48,902 nucleotides of DNA from Bacteroidales bacterium (GCA_017428285.1 JAFRRE010000195.1:1-48902); one strand, 5' to 3'. Positions 40,724-48,700 are shown, counted from the first letter of the stretch. The notes: generated by a model not told the origin, from the sequence alone. Made by a program: numbers and translations.

Positions 40724-40743
40724 TGATTGAGAGTTTTGGGACG

Positions 40744-40751
40744 CAAAAGTA
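40744..40751 (-). promoter_or_regulatory. Promoter -7 element of mutS2
   Basis: TACTTTTG on the minus strand matches TAnnTTTG, 20 bp before GTG 40723. The -33 position falls at about 40771-40776, inside the left arm of the inverted-repeat element. Confidence 0.7.
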
Positions 40752-40763
40752 CACATTTTTATG

Positions 40764-40892
40764 AGATTCCCTTCGGGAATGGAACAAATTCACCTATATG
40801 ACATGCGGCGGCATGTAGAGCTTACAAACCATAAGCTGCCACAAGCCGCCGCTGTTCAATTAATAGCGATACTCCATTCCCGAAGGGAATCT
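40764..40892. mobile_element. 129-bp MITE-like element with 20-bp perfect terminal inverted repeats
   Basis: AGATTCCCTTCGGGAATGGA (40764-40783) is the exact reverse complement of 40873-40892. Nested inside, GCGGCGGC (40805-40812) pairs with GCCGCCGC (40845-40852), and nearby GAGCTTA/TAAGCTG segments extend the inner stem. There is no coding capacity and no clear target-site duplication. It occupies the whole gap between the lipoprotein gene end and the mutS2 promoter, and could serve as terminator for the former and contribute the -33 region of the latter. Confidence 0.75.
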
Positions 40893-40898
40893 TAATCC

Positions 40899-41918
40899 TT
40901 ACAGGCTCAACTCAAACATATAGCCATGATACTGCAGCGAGCCGGTAGTGTTCCATAATGGCCAATTAGGGTGCTCAAGATTGGTGAGACGAGCATTATC
41001 AATGTTAATGAGCCATTGCCCATCTGCTTCTTTGTTGATGGTAAGAGTCCCTTCTGTGAGGATGTAGGCTGTGCTCGGTTGAAGAGAAAGTAGATTAAAT
41101 GATGTTGTGGCCATAACATGTGGAAATGTGGCAAAACCGAGATAAGGAAAAGTCGGAATTAAGTTGGTTAAAGAGTGCGTGCCAATAAAGTGGTCATCGG
41201 TAGACAGGTAGTTGATAATGAAACTATTTTCGTGGTTGGCTGATAAGAAAGTCAGTGATTGGATTCTTCCAGAAAGATTAGGATTGATTGAGTCAAGAAG
41301 GTGTGTAACTGATGCAATGCCAGCTGTGGCAGCAAGACCGATGGGATATTCATTACGTCCAATAACAAACTTGTTATTGGCATCAAAGGTATAGGGCGGC
41401 AGCGTTCCTTGGAAGTTCAAGGCCAACTGCATGGTTTGACCGTTGGCATTGGTGCCCATGCTTTGTGACAAAACGACCGTATAGGTGCCATTATTTTCGG
41501 TGACTGACAGCAAGCCGTTCATCCAATAGTAGGTGTCACCATAGAACAAGGTGTCGGCGCCCATGATAAAAGGCAGCTCACCGAGGTTGAATTCGTGGAA
41601 GCCGACCACAGTGGGGACGGGATCCTTCGTATTATTACCCATCGTGTAGGTACCAGGGACGATGTTGCCATTGAAGATGATGGCAATGCCTTCGTTGTCG
41701 GCAGCGGTCATCTCCTTGGAAGCGAGGACAATGGCGTTCTTTTGCCCATACTTAATGGTCTTGGCAGTAACGATGTTATCGGTGTTATTGCCTACCGTCA
41801 TGGCACCAGCTTGAACTTCGGGTGTCACATTGTTGTTGTTGCTGTTGTTGTCTTTGCAACTAGTGCTGATCATGGCCAAGCCACAGAGGAACATCAAACT
41901 TAAAAATACTTTTCTCAT
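40899..41918 (-). CDS. Lipoprotein of unknown function
   Basis: 339 residues from MRKVFLSLMFLCGLAMISTSC. The lipobox ISTSC gives a lipidated Cys at 21, followed by an Asn/Asp-rich linker (KDNNSNNNNVTPE) as in exported Bacteroidota lipoproteins. The mature part is beta-rich with repeated segments IVLASKEM, IAIIFNGNIVPGTYTMGNN, VLSQSMGTNANGQTMQLALNFQGTLP and TAYILTEGTLTINKEADGQWLINIDNARL. The last is typical of small beta-sandwich domains in secreted Bacteroidota proteins. No enzymatic motif was found. The start at 41918 is chosen for the signal peptide; the upstream extension lacks one. Only a weak promoter candidate (AATTTTTG at 41969-41976, minus) precedes it, adjacent to a 79-nt palindrome. 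Confidence 0.8.
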   Translation of the reverse strand: MRKVFLSLMFLCGLAMISTSCKDNNSNNNNVTPEVQAGAMTVGNNTDNIVTAKTIKYGQKNAIVLASKEMTAADNEGIAIIFNGNIVPGTYTMGNNTKDPVPTVVGFHEFNLGELPFIMGADTLFYGDTYYWMNGLLSVTENNGTYTVVLSQSMGTNANGQTMQLALNFQGTLPPYTFDANNKFVIGRNEYPIGLAATAGIASVTHLLDSINPNLSGRIQSLTFLSANHENSFIINYLSTDDHFIGTHSLTNLIPTFPYLGFATFPHVMATTSFNLLSLQPSTAYILTEGTLTINKEADGQWLINIDNARLTNLEHPNWPLWNTTGSLQYHGYMFELSL

Positions 41919-41984
41919 GACAATTTTGGGTTTTAGTGTTGTCTTTATTACATAACGAATAATAACCGCAAAAATTGTGCCTAA

Positions 41985-42063
41985 TGGCTGTGGGACTGTC
42001 GTATTACGACTGCCGTTATTGGAATTCGGCAACGGCTGCCACTATGTGACAGCCCTACAGCCA
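41985..42063. repeat. 79-nt imperfect palindrome between the S24 regulator and lipoprotein genes
   Basis: The outer arms TGGCTGTGGGACTGTC (41985-42000) and GACAGCCCTACAGCCA (42048-42063) pair with a few mismatches. The inner arms GCCGTTATTG and CAACGGC flank GAATTC. It would form a long hairpin after the regulator gene and may act as its terminator. It ends 6 bp from the regulator stop. Confidence 0.75.
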
Positions 42064-42068
42064 ACGGA

Positions 42069-42878
42069 TTAAATATTCAGCTTCAGCTGTATCTCCTCCA
42101 CCTGCCGTTTCAGTTCCTGAACGGTTTGGATAAGTTCTTCCTCACGAAAACGGTTTTCACGTTGTTCGGGCATCTCTGCGCTGATATAATGCACAAACTT
42201 CCACACCTCTTTGATGTCGGCAGCTGGCAAGTCGTATGGGTGATAAAGCGGGTTCAAAGAACTGAGCGTGAGTTTGCTCTCATGTTCGAGTTTGTTGTCC
42301 ACAATCTTGAATACGATTCCGTCATCCTGCGTGAGCACAATGTAGGGCTGTCCACTGCGAATATAGGTCCAATCGAGGACATATTCGCCCGTGACATAGG
42401 AACCGTCAGGGATAGGCAGCATCGAGTCGCCGCTGATTTGGAAGGTGCGGTATTTGCGGTCACGCGAGAGGAAGGGCATGGTGAATGTCGGCAGCACCTT
42501 GATGTATTCAGGGTCGGCAAAGCCCGTGGCATAGCCTGCCTTGGCCTTCTCGGTCACGAGTTCGATGTTCTCATCGTTGTCGTTGTTGACCGTAGTGGCC
42601 AACACACGCAAGTTGCTGCCTTTCAGGTGCACATCGTATCCGCGCTCAAGTTGCGAAAGTTGGCTCGGACTAATCGTGCTCAAATCGACTTTCACCAAAG
42701 TATCAATGGCGATGCCGAAATATTTTGAGAAAGCGACCAAGGCTTCAAGGTTGGGCTCAGACACACCATTTTCATAGCCACTCAGCGTGGAGCGTTTCAT
42801 TCCGAGGGCAAAAGCGATGTCATCTTGGGTGTGATGGCGATGCTTGCGCAAAAATTTTATGTTCGAATTGAAGTACAT
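42069..42878 (-). CDS. XRE-S24 self-cleaving transcriptional regulator (LexA-like)
   Basis: 269 residues. The N-terminal XRE helix-turn-helix spans ~5-65 (NIKFLRKHRHHTQDDIAFALGMKRSTLSGYENG). A peptidase S24 domain follows at ~110-215: scissile-type Ala114-Gly115 in EKAKAGYATGF, nucleophile Ser152 in ISGDSMLPI, general-base Lys191 in IVFKIVDN. These are the three elements of LexA/UmuD-type autocleavage. The C-terminal ~40 residues form a coiled coil (EEELIQTVQELKRQVEEIQLKL). It is divergent from dinB and dnaE, so a damage-triggered repressor of that pair is a strong inference. The intact start lies 117 bp after a TACCTTTG element. Confidence 0.92.
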   Translation of the reverse strand: MYFNSNIKFLRKHRHHTQDDIAFALGMKRSTLSGYENGVSEPNLEALVAFSKYFGIAIDTLVKVDLSTISPSQLSQLERGYDVHLKGSNLRVLATTVNNDNDENIELVTEKAKAGYATGFADPEYIKVLPTFTMPFLSRDRKYRTFQISGDSMLPIPDGSYVTGEYVLDWTYIRSGQPYIVLTQDDGIVFKIVDNKLEHESKLTLSSLNPLYHPYDLPAADIKEVWKFVHYISAEMPEQRENRFREEELIQTVQELKRQVEEIQLKLNI

Positions 42879-42903
42879 GATATTGTGGGATTTAAAATTT
42901 AAA

Positions 42904-42918
42904 ATTCAAGATTTAAAA
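42904..42918. repeat. AT-rich 15-mer shared with the murD-mraY gap
   Basis: ATTCAAGATTTAAAA, the inverse of 30485-30499, within a run of TTTAAAA words before the regulator gene. Low complexity makes chance partly possible. Confidence 0.45.
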
Positions 42919-42994
42919 ATTTTCTCTGCTTTTTTATATGTTATTTCAAATATAATGATTAGTTTTAAGGCAAAATTTTTGATTAAAAACACGT

Positions 42995-43002
42995 CAAAGG
43001 TA
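42995..43002 (-). promoter_or_regulatory. Promoter -7 element of the S24 regulator gene
   Basis: TACCTTTG on the minus strand, exact TAnnTTTG match. It gives a ~110-nt leader to ATG 42878. No exact TAnnTTTG was found for dinB; its promoter must be weaker or overlap here (TACGACTTTTTTG at 43001-43013 is the closest). Confidence 0.55.
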
Positions 43003-43040
43003 CGACTTTTTTGGAATATGCAAGCTTTTTGAGCAAAAAA

Positions 43041-43046
43041 AGGAGG
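43041..43046 (+). promoter_or_regulatory. Strong Shine-Dalgarno sequence before dinB
   Basis: AGGAGG preceded by a run of A, 7 bp before ATG 43054. Bacteroidota genes seldom use Shine-Dalgarno pairing, and no other gene in this window shows one this strong, so it is unusual and fixes the dinB start. Confidence 0.75.
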
Positions 43047-43053
43047 AAATTTT

Positions 43054-44190
43054 ATGGAAAGGACGATTTTGCATTTGGATTTGGACACCTTTTTCGTTTC
43101 GGTGGAACGGTTGGTGAACCCATCGCTGGAAGGCAAGCCCGTCATTGTGGGCGGCATGTCGGACCGTGGCGTGGTGTCGACCTGCAGCTATGAGGCTAGA
43201 AAGTTTGGCGTACACTCGGCCATGCCCATGCGCATGGCACGACAGCTTTGCGGGCAGGCCGTGTTCATCCGTGGCGACATGGAACTCTACAGCCGCTATT
43301 CGCGCCTCGTGACCAACATTATCGCCGACAGCGCGCCCGTGTATGAGAAGATGTCCATCGATGAGCATTACTTAGACCTGACGGGAATGGACCGCTTCCA
43401 CAACTGCCAGCTGTGGTCGCATGAACTTCGGCAACGCATCATCAAGGAGACAGGCCTCCCGATTTCGTTTGGGCTATCGGAAAACAAAACTGTGTCGAAG
43501 ATTGCCACGGGACAGGCCAAGCCCAACGGCGAGCTAGAGGTGCCTACACCTTATATTAATATGTTCCTCGACCCGCTGCCAGTGCAGAAAATCCCGATGG
43601 TGGGCGAAAAGACCTATGCCCTACTCCGTTCGATGGGTGTGGAGAAAATTGGCACCTTGCGCCGACTGCCGCCTTTGGCTATGGAACGCGCCATGGGCAA
43701 GCACGGTCTCGAAATCTGGAAGAAGGCCAACGGGCAAGACAGCACGCCCGTGTGCCCTTACCAAGAACGGAAATCCATCAGCAAGGAAAGGACGTTCGAA
43801 CAGGACACCATCGACGTGATGACCATCAAGCAATGCCTGGCGCGCATGGTAGAGAGCCTTGGTTTCGACCTGCGTTCGCAAGGCAAGCTGACGGGCTGCG
43901 TGACGGTGAAAATCCGCTACTCCAACTTCGACACACACGATATGCAGCAGCGTATCCCCTACACTGCCTTCGACCATGTGCTGCACGAAACAGTGAACGG
44001 CATCTTCGACCGCCTCTACAACCGAAGGATGATGATACGGCTCGTAGGTGTACGCCTCAGCGAACTAGTCAGCGGGGCACCGCAATTGGCCTTGTTTGAC
44101 GATAACGCCGAGCTGACAAACCTCTATTCCGCCATGGACAAAATCAAAATGCGGTTTGGGGAGCAAATCATACATCGGGCTGCGGGGTGA
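43054..44190 (+). CDS. dinB: DNA polymerase IV (Y family, DinB)
   Basis: 378 residues. Catalytic acidic residues lie in ILHLDLDTFFVSVERL near the N-terminus and in KMSIDEHYLDLTGMDRF. Palm, fingers, helix-hairpin-helix thumb (PIPMVGEKTYALLRSMGVEKIGTLRRLPP region) and the little-finger domain (ISKERTFEQDTID to IRLVGVRLSELV) follow in order. It performs low-fidelity synthesis past lesions. It ends ALFDDNAELTNLYSAMDKIKMRFGEQII; no canonical beta-clamp motif was pinned down. It is the first gene after the divergent S24 regulator and precedes dnaE by a 100-bp gap containing a palindrome. Confidence 0.95.
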   Translation: MERTILHLDLDTFFVSVERLVNPSLEGKPVIVGGMSDRGVVSTCSYEARKFGVHSAMPMRMARQLCGQAVFIRGDMELYSRYSRLVTNIIADSAPVYEKMSIDEHYLDLTGMDRFHNCQLWSHELRQRIIKETGLPISFGLSENKTVSKIATGQAKPNGELEVPTPYINMFLDPLPVQKIPMVGEKTYALLRSMGVEKIGTLRRLPPLAMERAMGKHGLEIWKKANGQDSTPVCPYQERKSISKERTFEQDTIDVMTIKQCLARMVESLGFDLRSQGKLTGCVTVKIRYSNFDTHDMQQRIPYTAFDHVLHETVNGIFDRLYNRRMMIRLVGVRLSELVSGAPQLALFDDNAELTNLYSAMDKIKMRFGEQIIHRAAG

Positions 44191-44196
44191 TGACTA

Positions 44197-44258
44197 TGGC
44201 CTATGGCCAATGGCTTGCCTTTTCATAGTGACAGCTATAGGCCATCAGCCATAGGCCA
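44197..44258. repeat. 62-nt imperfect palindrome between dinB and dnaE
   Basis: TGGCCTATGGCCAATGGC (44197-44214) pairs with GGCCATCAGCCATAGGCCA (44240-44258) with few mismatches. It would fold in a dinB-dnaE transcript and could limit read-through or stabilise mRNA. Confidence 0.75.
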
Positions 44259-44290
44259 ACTGAATATAACTATATAACTAAATAACTGAA

Positions 44291-47209
44291 TTGCTACTCA
44301 ATGTACATTCATATAACAGCTTGTGCTACGGCACGATGCCGATTGCGGACTTGGTCACGAAGGCCGCTGCGATGGGCTATGCCGTCTTGCCCTTGACCGA
44401 CATCAACACGACGATGGGCGTTGCCGATTTCGTGGTGGAATGTCAAAGAAAAGGCATTCGGCCTGTCGTGGGCGTGGAGGTGCGCAATGACAACGAACTG
44501 CTCTATGTGGCCTTGGCCAAAAACAACGCAGGCTTCGCCGAACTGAACCGTTTCTTGACACGACACAACCTCAGCAAACAATCCTATCCTGAAACCGCAC
44601 CCGATTGGGAACAGGTCTTTGTCATTTATCCCTTCGGGAAACGAAAGCAGAACTCGTTGAAAAATAATGAGTTTCTCGGCGTTCGATTTTCCCAATTGAC
44701 CAAATTGTACAACTGCGAATCCTTTGAGAAGCTGGTCGCCATGCAACCTGTCACCTTTGCCGAAGATGGTGATTTTCAATTGCATCAGTGCATGAGGGCC
44801 ATTGATGAAAATGTACTGATTTCGCGCCTTGACTCTACCGCCTGTGCCGCTCCCGATGAAATTTTGCTACCTATCGAAAGGCTGAGAACGACTTTCGCAC
44901 TCTATCCGCAACTTATTGAAAATGCAGAGTATATCCTGAATGAATGCGAAATCAACTTGGATGCAGATGTGAAAAACAAACACACATATACGGGCAATGT
45001 CTTTGATGATAGGGAACTGTTGCGCCAAAAAGCCTTTGAAGGAATGATTTATCGTTATGGGACAAGAAGCAAGAATGCCTACCGTCGTATCGAGAAGGAA
45101 CTCGACATCATTGAGAAGATGGGCTTTTGCGCTTATTTTCTTATCGCGTGGGACATTGTGCACTTTGCCATGATGCAGGGCTTCTACCATGTTGGGCGAG
45201 GCAGCGGAGCTAATAGTGTAGTAGCTTATTGCCTGAAAATCACCGATGTGGATCCAATCGAACTGGACTTGTACTTTGAGCGTTTCCTCAATCCCAAGCG
45301 GAGCAGCCCACCCGACTTTGACCTTGATTTTTCGTGGAAGGATAGGGACCAAGTCATCGCCTATATTTTCAATAAATACGGTAAGGAATATGTGGCATTG
45401 CTTGGCGCGACGGTCACTTTCCAGAGCAATTCGCTTTGTCGCGAACTGGGCAAAGTGTTCGGTCTGCCCAAAGGCGAGATCGACCTGATGGAGCGCAATC
45501 CCGAGGCTTTCGCCCGACAGAGCGAAATTGGGCAGCAGATTCTGGCCATTGCCGAGCGCCTCCGTGACTTTCCGCGCCAGCATTCCATCCACGCTGGTGG
45601 CGTGTTGATTACGGAAGAACCGATTACCAACTTTGCCGCCCTCGACCTGCCGCCCAAGGGCTTTCCAACCACGCAATACGACATGTATTCCGCTGAAAAA
45701 GTTGGACTTATCAAAATTGACATCCTCAGCCAGCGCGGCATCGCCCATATTCGAGATGCCGTGGAGATGGTGGAGCGCAATCGGGGATTGCACATTGACA
45801 TTCACCAAATTAACGCGCTGAAACAAGATGAACTGATTCGCCGACAGTTGCTTAAAGCCGAGACCTGCGGCTGTTTTTACATCGAGAGTCCGGCGATGCG
45901 CGGATTATTGCGCAAGTTGCGCTGCAGCGACTATAAAACTTTGGTCGCAGCCAGTTCCATCATCAGGCCAGGTGTGGCCAAATCGGGCATGATGCGCGAA
46001 TACATCAACCGCTTCCATCATCCTGAAACTGTAGACTATAAGCATCCCGTTTTGAAAGAACTTTTGGCAGAGACTTACGGTGTGATGATTTACCAGGAAG
46101 ATGTTTTGAAGGTCGGGCATTATTTTGCAGGCTTAGACTTGGCAGAGGCCGATGTGTTGCGCCGCATGATGGGTCACAAGATGCGTGATAAGACTGAATT
46201 TGAAGAGGTTACAAAACGCTTCTTCGACAACTGCAAGGCCAAAGGTTATCCTAATGACTTGGTGCGTGAACTTTGGCGACAGATTGAGTCGTTTTCGGGG
46301 TATTCCTTCTCCAAGGCGCACTCGGCCTCATACGCGGTGGAGAGTTACCAAAGCCTCTATCTGAAAAGTCATTATCCGCTTGAGTTTCAGGTGGCTGTGA
46401 TTAACAATTTCGGTGGGTTCTACCAAACTTGGTTCTACTTCAACGAGGCGCGGCGCATGGGGGCAAAGATCCATCTGCCTTGCGTCAATCGGAGCGATTA
46501 CCTCACTACTTTGAATGGTCGGACAATTTTCATGGGCTTTGTGCATTTGCAGGGCATTGAGCAACAATTTGTTGAACGATTCGTTGTCGAGCGCAAGGCT
46601 CACGGGCCTTTCATTAGTATGGAAAACTTCATTGCGCGTGTGCCTTTCTCATTGGAACAGCTTGTGTTGCTCATTCGTGGGGGTGCGTTCAATTTCACGA
46701 AAAAAACGAAAGCTGAACTTCTATGGCAGGCGCATCTCAACAAAAGCGAAGGCAAAAAAGAACAGCCTGAAACACTTTTTGAGCTTGAGAACCAACACTT
46801 TGAGTTCCCGAGTTTTTCGGTCAATGCCTTGCAGAACGCTTACGATGAGATTGAACTATACGGTTTTCCTGTCTCCTTGACTTGGTTCGACTTGTTGAAG
46901 ACCAAGTTCCGTGGTGAGTTGATGGCCTCTCAGATGCTACATTTCGTAGGGAGTCATTACAGAATGTTGGGCAAACTGGTCACAGTGAAATATGTGCGTA
47001 CCTGCAAAGGCGACACAATGGCGCTGGGCAACTTTGTCGATGTCACGGGTGAGGCTTTCGACACGGTGCATTTTCCACAAGTACTCAAAGCGTGGCCTTT
47101 TCAGGGCGACGGCGTGTATTTGCTTTTGGGCAAAGTTACCGAAGAATTTGGGCAACCATCGTTGGAAGTCGAAAAAATGGGAAGGTTGGAATATAAGGAA
47201 TTAGGATAA
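44291..47209 (+). CDS. DNA polymerase III alpha-type subunit, error-prone DnaE2/ImuC-like
   Basis: 972 residues, shorter than replicative DnaE (~1160-1270). The frame opens after a stop at 44279-44281 and the only usable start is TTG 44291. The N-terminal PHP domain is degenerate: the metal His-x-His reads NVHS and LTDH reads LTDI, so PHP phosphatase/exonuclease activity is unlikely. The polymerase palm is intact: RGSGANSVVAYCLKI, PDFDLDFSW (two catalytic Asp) and GLIKIDILS (third Asp), and the fingers region (HSIHAGGVLI and MIYQEDVLKV) is present. A helix-hairpin-helix and short OB region close it. Linkage to dinB and an S24 regulator, plus reduced length, indicate a lesion-bypass polymerase. 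Convergent with psd, only 7 bp apart. Confidence 0.9.
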   Translation: MLLNVHSYNSLCYGTMPIADLVTKAAAMGYAVLPLTDINTTMGVADFVVECQRKGIRPVVGVEVRNDNELLYVALAKNNAGFAELNRFLTRHNLSKQSYPETAPDWEQVFVIYPFGKRKQNSLKNNEFLGVRFSQLTKLYNCESFEKLVAMQPVTFAEDGDFQLHQCMRAIDENVLISRLDSTACAAPDEILLPIERLRTTFALYPQLIENAEYILNECEINLDADVKNKHTYTGNVFDDRELLRQKAFEGMIYRYGTRSKNAYRRIEKELDIIEKMGFCAYFLIAWDIVHFAMMQGFYHVGRGSGANSVVAYCLKITDVDPIELDLYFERFLNPKRSSPPDFDLDFSWKDRDQVIAYIFNKYGKEYVALLGATVTFQSNSLCRELGKVFGLPKGEIDLMERNPEAFARQSEIGQQILAIAERLRDFPRQHSIHAGGVLITEEPITNFAALDLPPKGFPTTQYDMYSAEKVGLIKIDILSQRGIAHIRDAVEMVERNRGLHIDIHQINALKQDELIRRQLLKAETCGCFYIESPAMRGLLRKLRCSDYKTLVAASSIIRPGVAKSGMMREYINRFHHPETVDYKHPVLKELLAETYGVMIYQEDVLKVGHYFAGLDLAEADVLRRMMGHKMRDKTEFEEVTKRFFDNCKAKGYPNDLVRELWRQIESFSGYSFSKAHSASYAVESYQSLYLKSHYPLEFQVAVINNFGGFYQTWFYFNEARRMGAKIHLPCVNRSDYLTTLNGRTIFMGFVHLQGIEQQFVERFVVERKAHGPFISMENFIARVPFSLEQLVLLIRGGAFNFTKKTKAELLWQAHLNKSEGKKEQPETLFELENQHFEFPSFSVNALQNAYDEIELYGFPVSLTWFDLLKTKFRGELMASQMLHFVGSHYRMLGKLVTVKYVRTCKGDTMALGNFVDVTGEAFDTVHFPQVLKAWPFQGDGVYLLLGKVTEEFGQPSLEVEKMGRLEYKELG

Positions 47210-47216
47210 GACAAGC

Positions 47217-47891
47217 TTATTTCAGTGTGGCCAAAACCGTCTCCTTACCCGTTGTTTTGTCACCGATTTTCACTTTGATCTCGGCATCCAAGGGCAGGAA
47301 GACATCCACGCGCGAACCAAAGCGGATCATGCCCAGTTCCTCTCCTACTACGGCTTGGTCGCCAGGCTCCAAAGCGCAAACGATGCGTCGCGCCACAAAA
47401 CCAGCAATCTGTCGTACAAGTATCTCACGGCCTTTGGTGTCCTTCAGGATAATCGTATTGTGCTCGTTATCCGTCGATGACTTTGGGTTGAACGCCAGCA
47501 AGAACTTGCCGGGATGGTATTTGTAGTAAGTCACCTCACCGTCGAACGGGAAGAAATTGATGTGAACATCATAAATTGACATGAAAATGGATAGTTGACG
47601 GCGTTTTTCATGGAAGTACTCGTCTTCCAGCACCTCCTCGTTGGCCGCCACAATACCGTCGGCAGGCGATAGCACGGCATTTTCCGCAATAGTCGTTTTC
47701 CGCCATATCGGGACACGGAAAAAGCGTACGGTCAAGACCAAAACCACAAGTTCAAACGCATACAAAAGATAATGCCATACCGTTTGCGAAGGCCAAAGCC
47801 AGTTGACCAAAAAAACCGTTACCGCAATGACGGCAAGAGTGATGAGAATGGCGACCGTTCCTTCTTCGTGTAACCTTTTATGAATCTTCAT
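47217..47891 (-). CDS. psd: Phosphatidylserine decarboxylase proenzyme
   Basis: 224 residues, short (archaeal/Bacteroidota) class. Two N-terminal transmembrane segments (ILITLAVIAVTVFLVNWLW and LLYAFELVVLVLTVRFF) are followed by the catalytic part with LSPADGIV, IFMSIYDVHINFFPFDGEV and the C-terminal MIRFGSRVDVFLP. The Gly-Ser bond in FGSRVDVF is the autocleavage site where Ser becomes the pyruvoyl cofactor on the small alpha chain. It converts phosphatidylserine to phosphatidylethanolamine. ATGA overlap with cdsA, whose CDP-diacylglycerol product feeds the same pathway (PssA is not in view). Confidence 0.95.
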   Translation of the reverse strand: MKIHKRLHEEGTVAILITLAVIAVTVFLVNWLWPSQTVWHYLLYAFELVVLVLTVRFFRVPIWRKTTIAENAVLSPADGIVAANEEVLEDEYFHEKRRQLSIFMSIYDVHINFFPFDGEVTYYKYHPGKFLLAFNPKSSTDNEHNTIILKDTKGREILVRQIAGFVARRIVCALEPGDQAVVGEELGMIRFGSRVDVFLPLDAEIKVKIGDKTTGKETVLATLK

Positions 47892-48700
47892 AGCAACAGC
47901 AAATAAACGAAAATAAACGGTACGCTGAACATAATAGAGTCGAAACGGTCCAAAATTCCGCCATGGCCTGGTATCAGTTTACCAGAATCCTTCACCCCTG
48001 CTTGACGTTTGAGCATCGACTCACACAGGTCACCCAAGGTACCGAAAACGACAGCGATGGCGGCCAAGCCTATAGCATGAGGGATAGGAAACCATTGGGA
48101 ATAATGGCAGAACACGATAAGCGAAACCATAGTGAATACCAATCCACCAATACTGCCTTCAATGGTTTTACCTGGTGAGATACGGGGAAAGAGCTTATGC
48201 CGACCGAGAAGTTTACCAGTCAGGTAAGCAAAGATATCATTGACCCACAGCAAGCAGAACACCAAAACAATAAGCTTTGGTCCTGCAAGCGTGCCAAAAA
48301 GGTCTTCGCGATACATGAAAAACATCAATGAAGAGGGCAAGCTCAAGAAAGTGAGTGAGGCATAAAGGTAGGTGAATATAGGTTTTGCATCATGCTTAAC
48401 TGAAAACAAGGCGTAAAGGAAGGGCATCAACGCAATGAGCATCTCGAGAAGAAGCCAACGAGGGGTGATGACTTGTAGTGCTACCAAGGCAGGCAAGGCA
48501 AAAAAGCTGAGGGAAAGTGCTTCGCCAATGATGATGCCAGTTATTGAATTCATTTGCTGGAGTCGCGACATTTCGAAAGTGCCTACAGCAATGATAAACA
48601 GTAACAATGCGAACCAAGTCCAAGATGAGATGAAAACACAGGAGAGGAGCACAATGCCCATCAGCAGACCTGAAATCGAACGGATCAATAGCTCTTTCAT
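47888..48700 (-). CDS. cdsA: Phosphatidate cytidylyltransferase CdsA
   Basis: 270 residues from MKELLIRSISGLLMGIVLL. The longer frame (48781) would run back past the promoter and into the rRNA terminator. About eight transmembrane helices. The CTP_transf_1 signature near the C-terminus is GTLGDLCESMLKRQAGVKDSGKLIPGHGGILDRFDSIMF, preceded by RISPGKTIEGSIGG. It makes CDP-diacylglycerol from phosphatidic acid and CTP, the entry to PE, PG and cardiolipin. It overlaps psd by 4 bp, so both steps are coregulated from a TATCTTTG promoter. Confidence 0.96.
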   Translation of the reverse strand: MKELLIRSISGLLMGIVLLSCVFISSWTWFALLLFIIAVGTFEMSRLQQMNSITGIIIGEALSLSFFALPALVALQVITPRWLLLEMLIALMPFLYALFSVKHDAKPIFTYLYASLTFLSLPSSLMFFMYREDLFGTLAGPKLIVLVFCLLWVNDIFAYLTGKLLGRHKLFPRISPGKTIEGSIGGLVFTMVSLIVFCHYSQWFPIPHAIGLAAIAVVFGTLGDLCESMLKRQAGVKDSGKLIPGHGGILDRFDSIMFSVPFIFVYLLLL

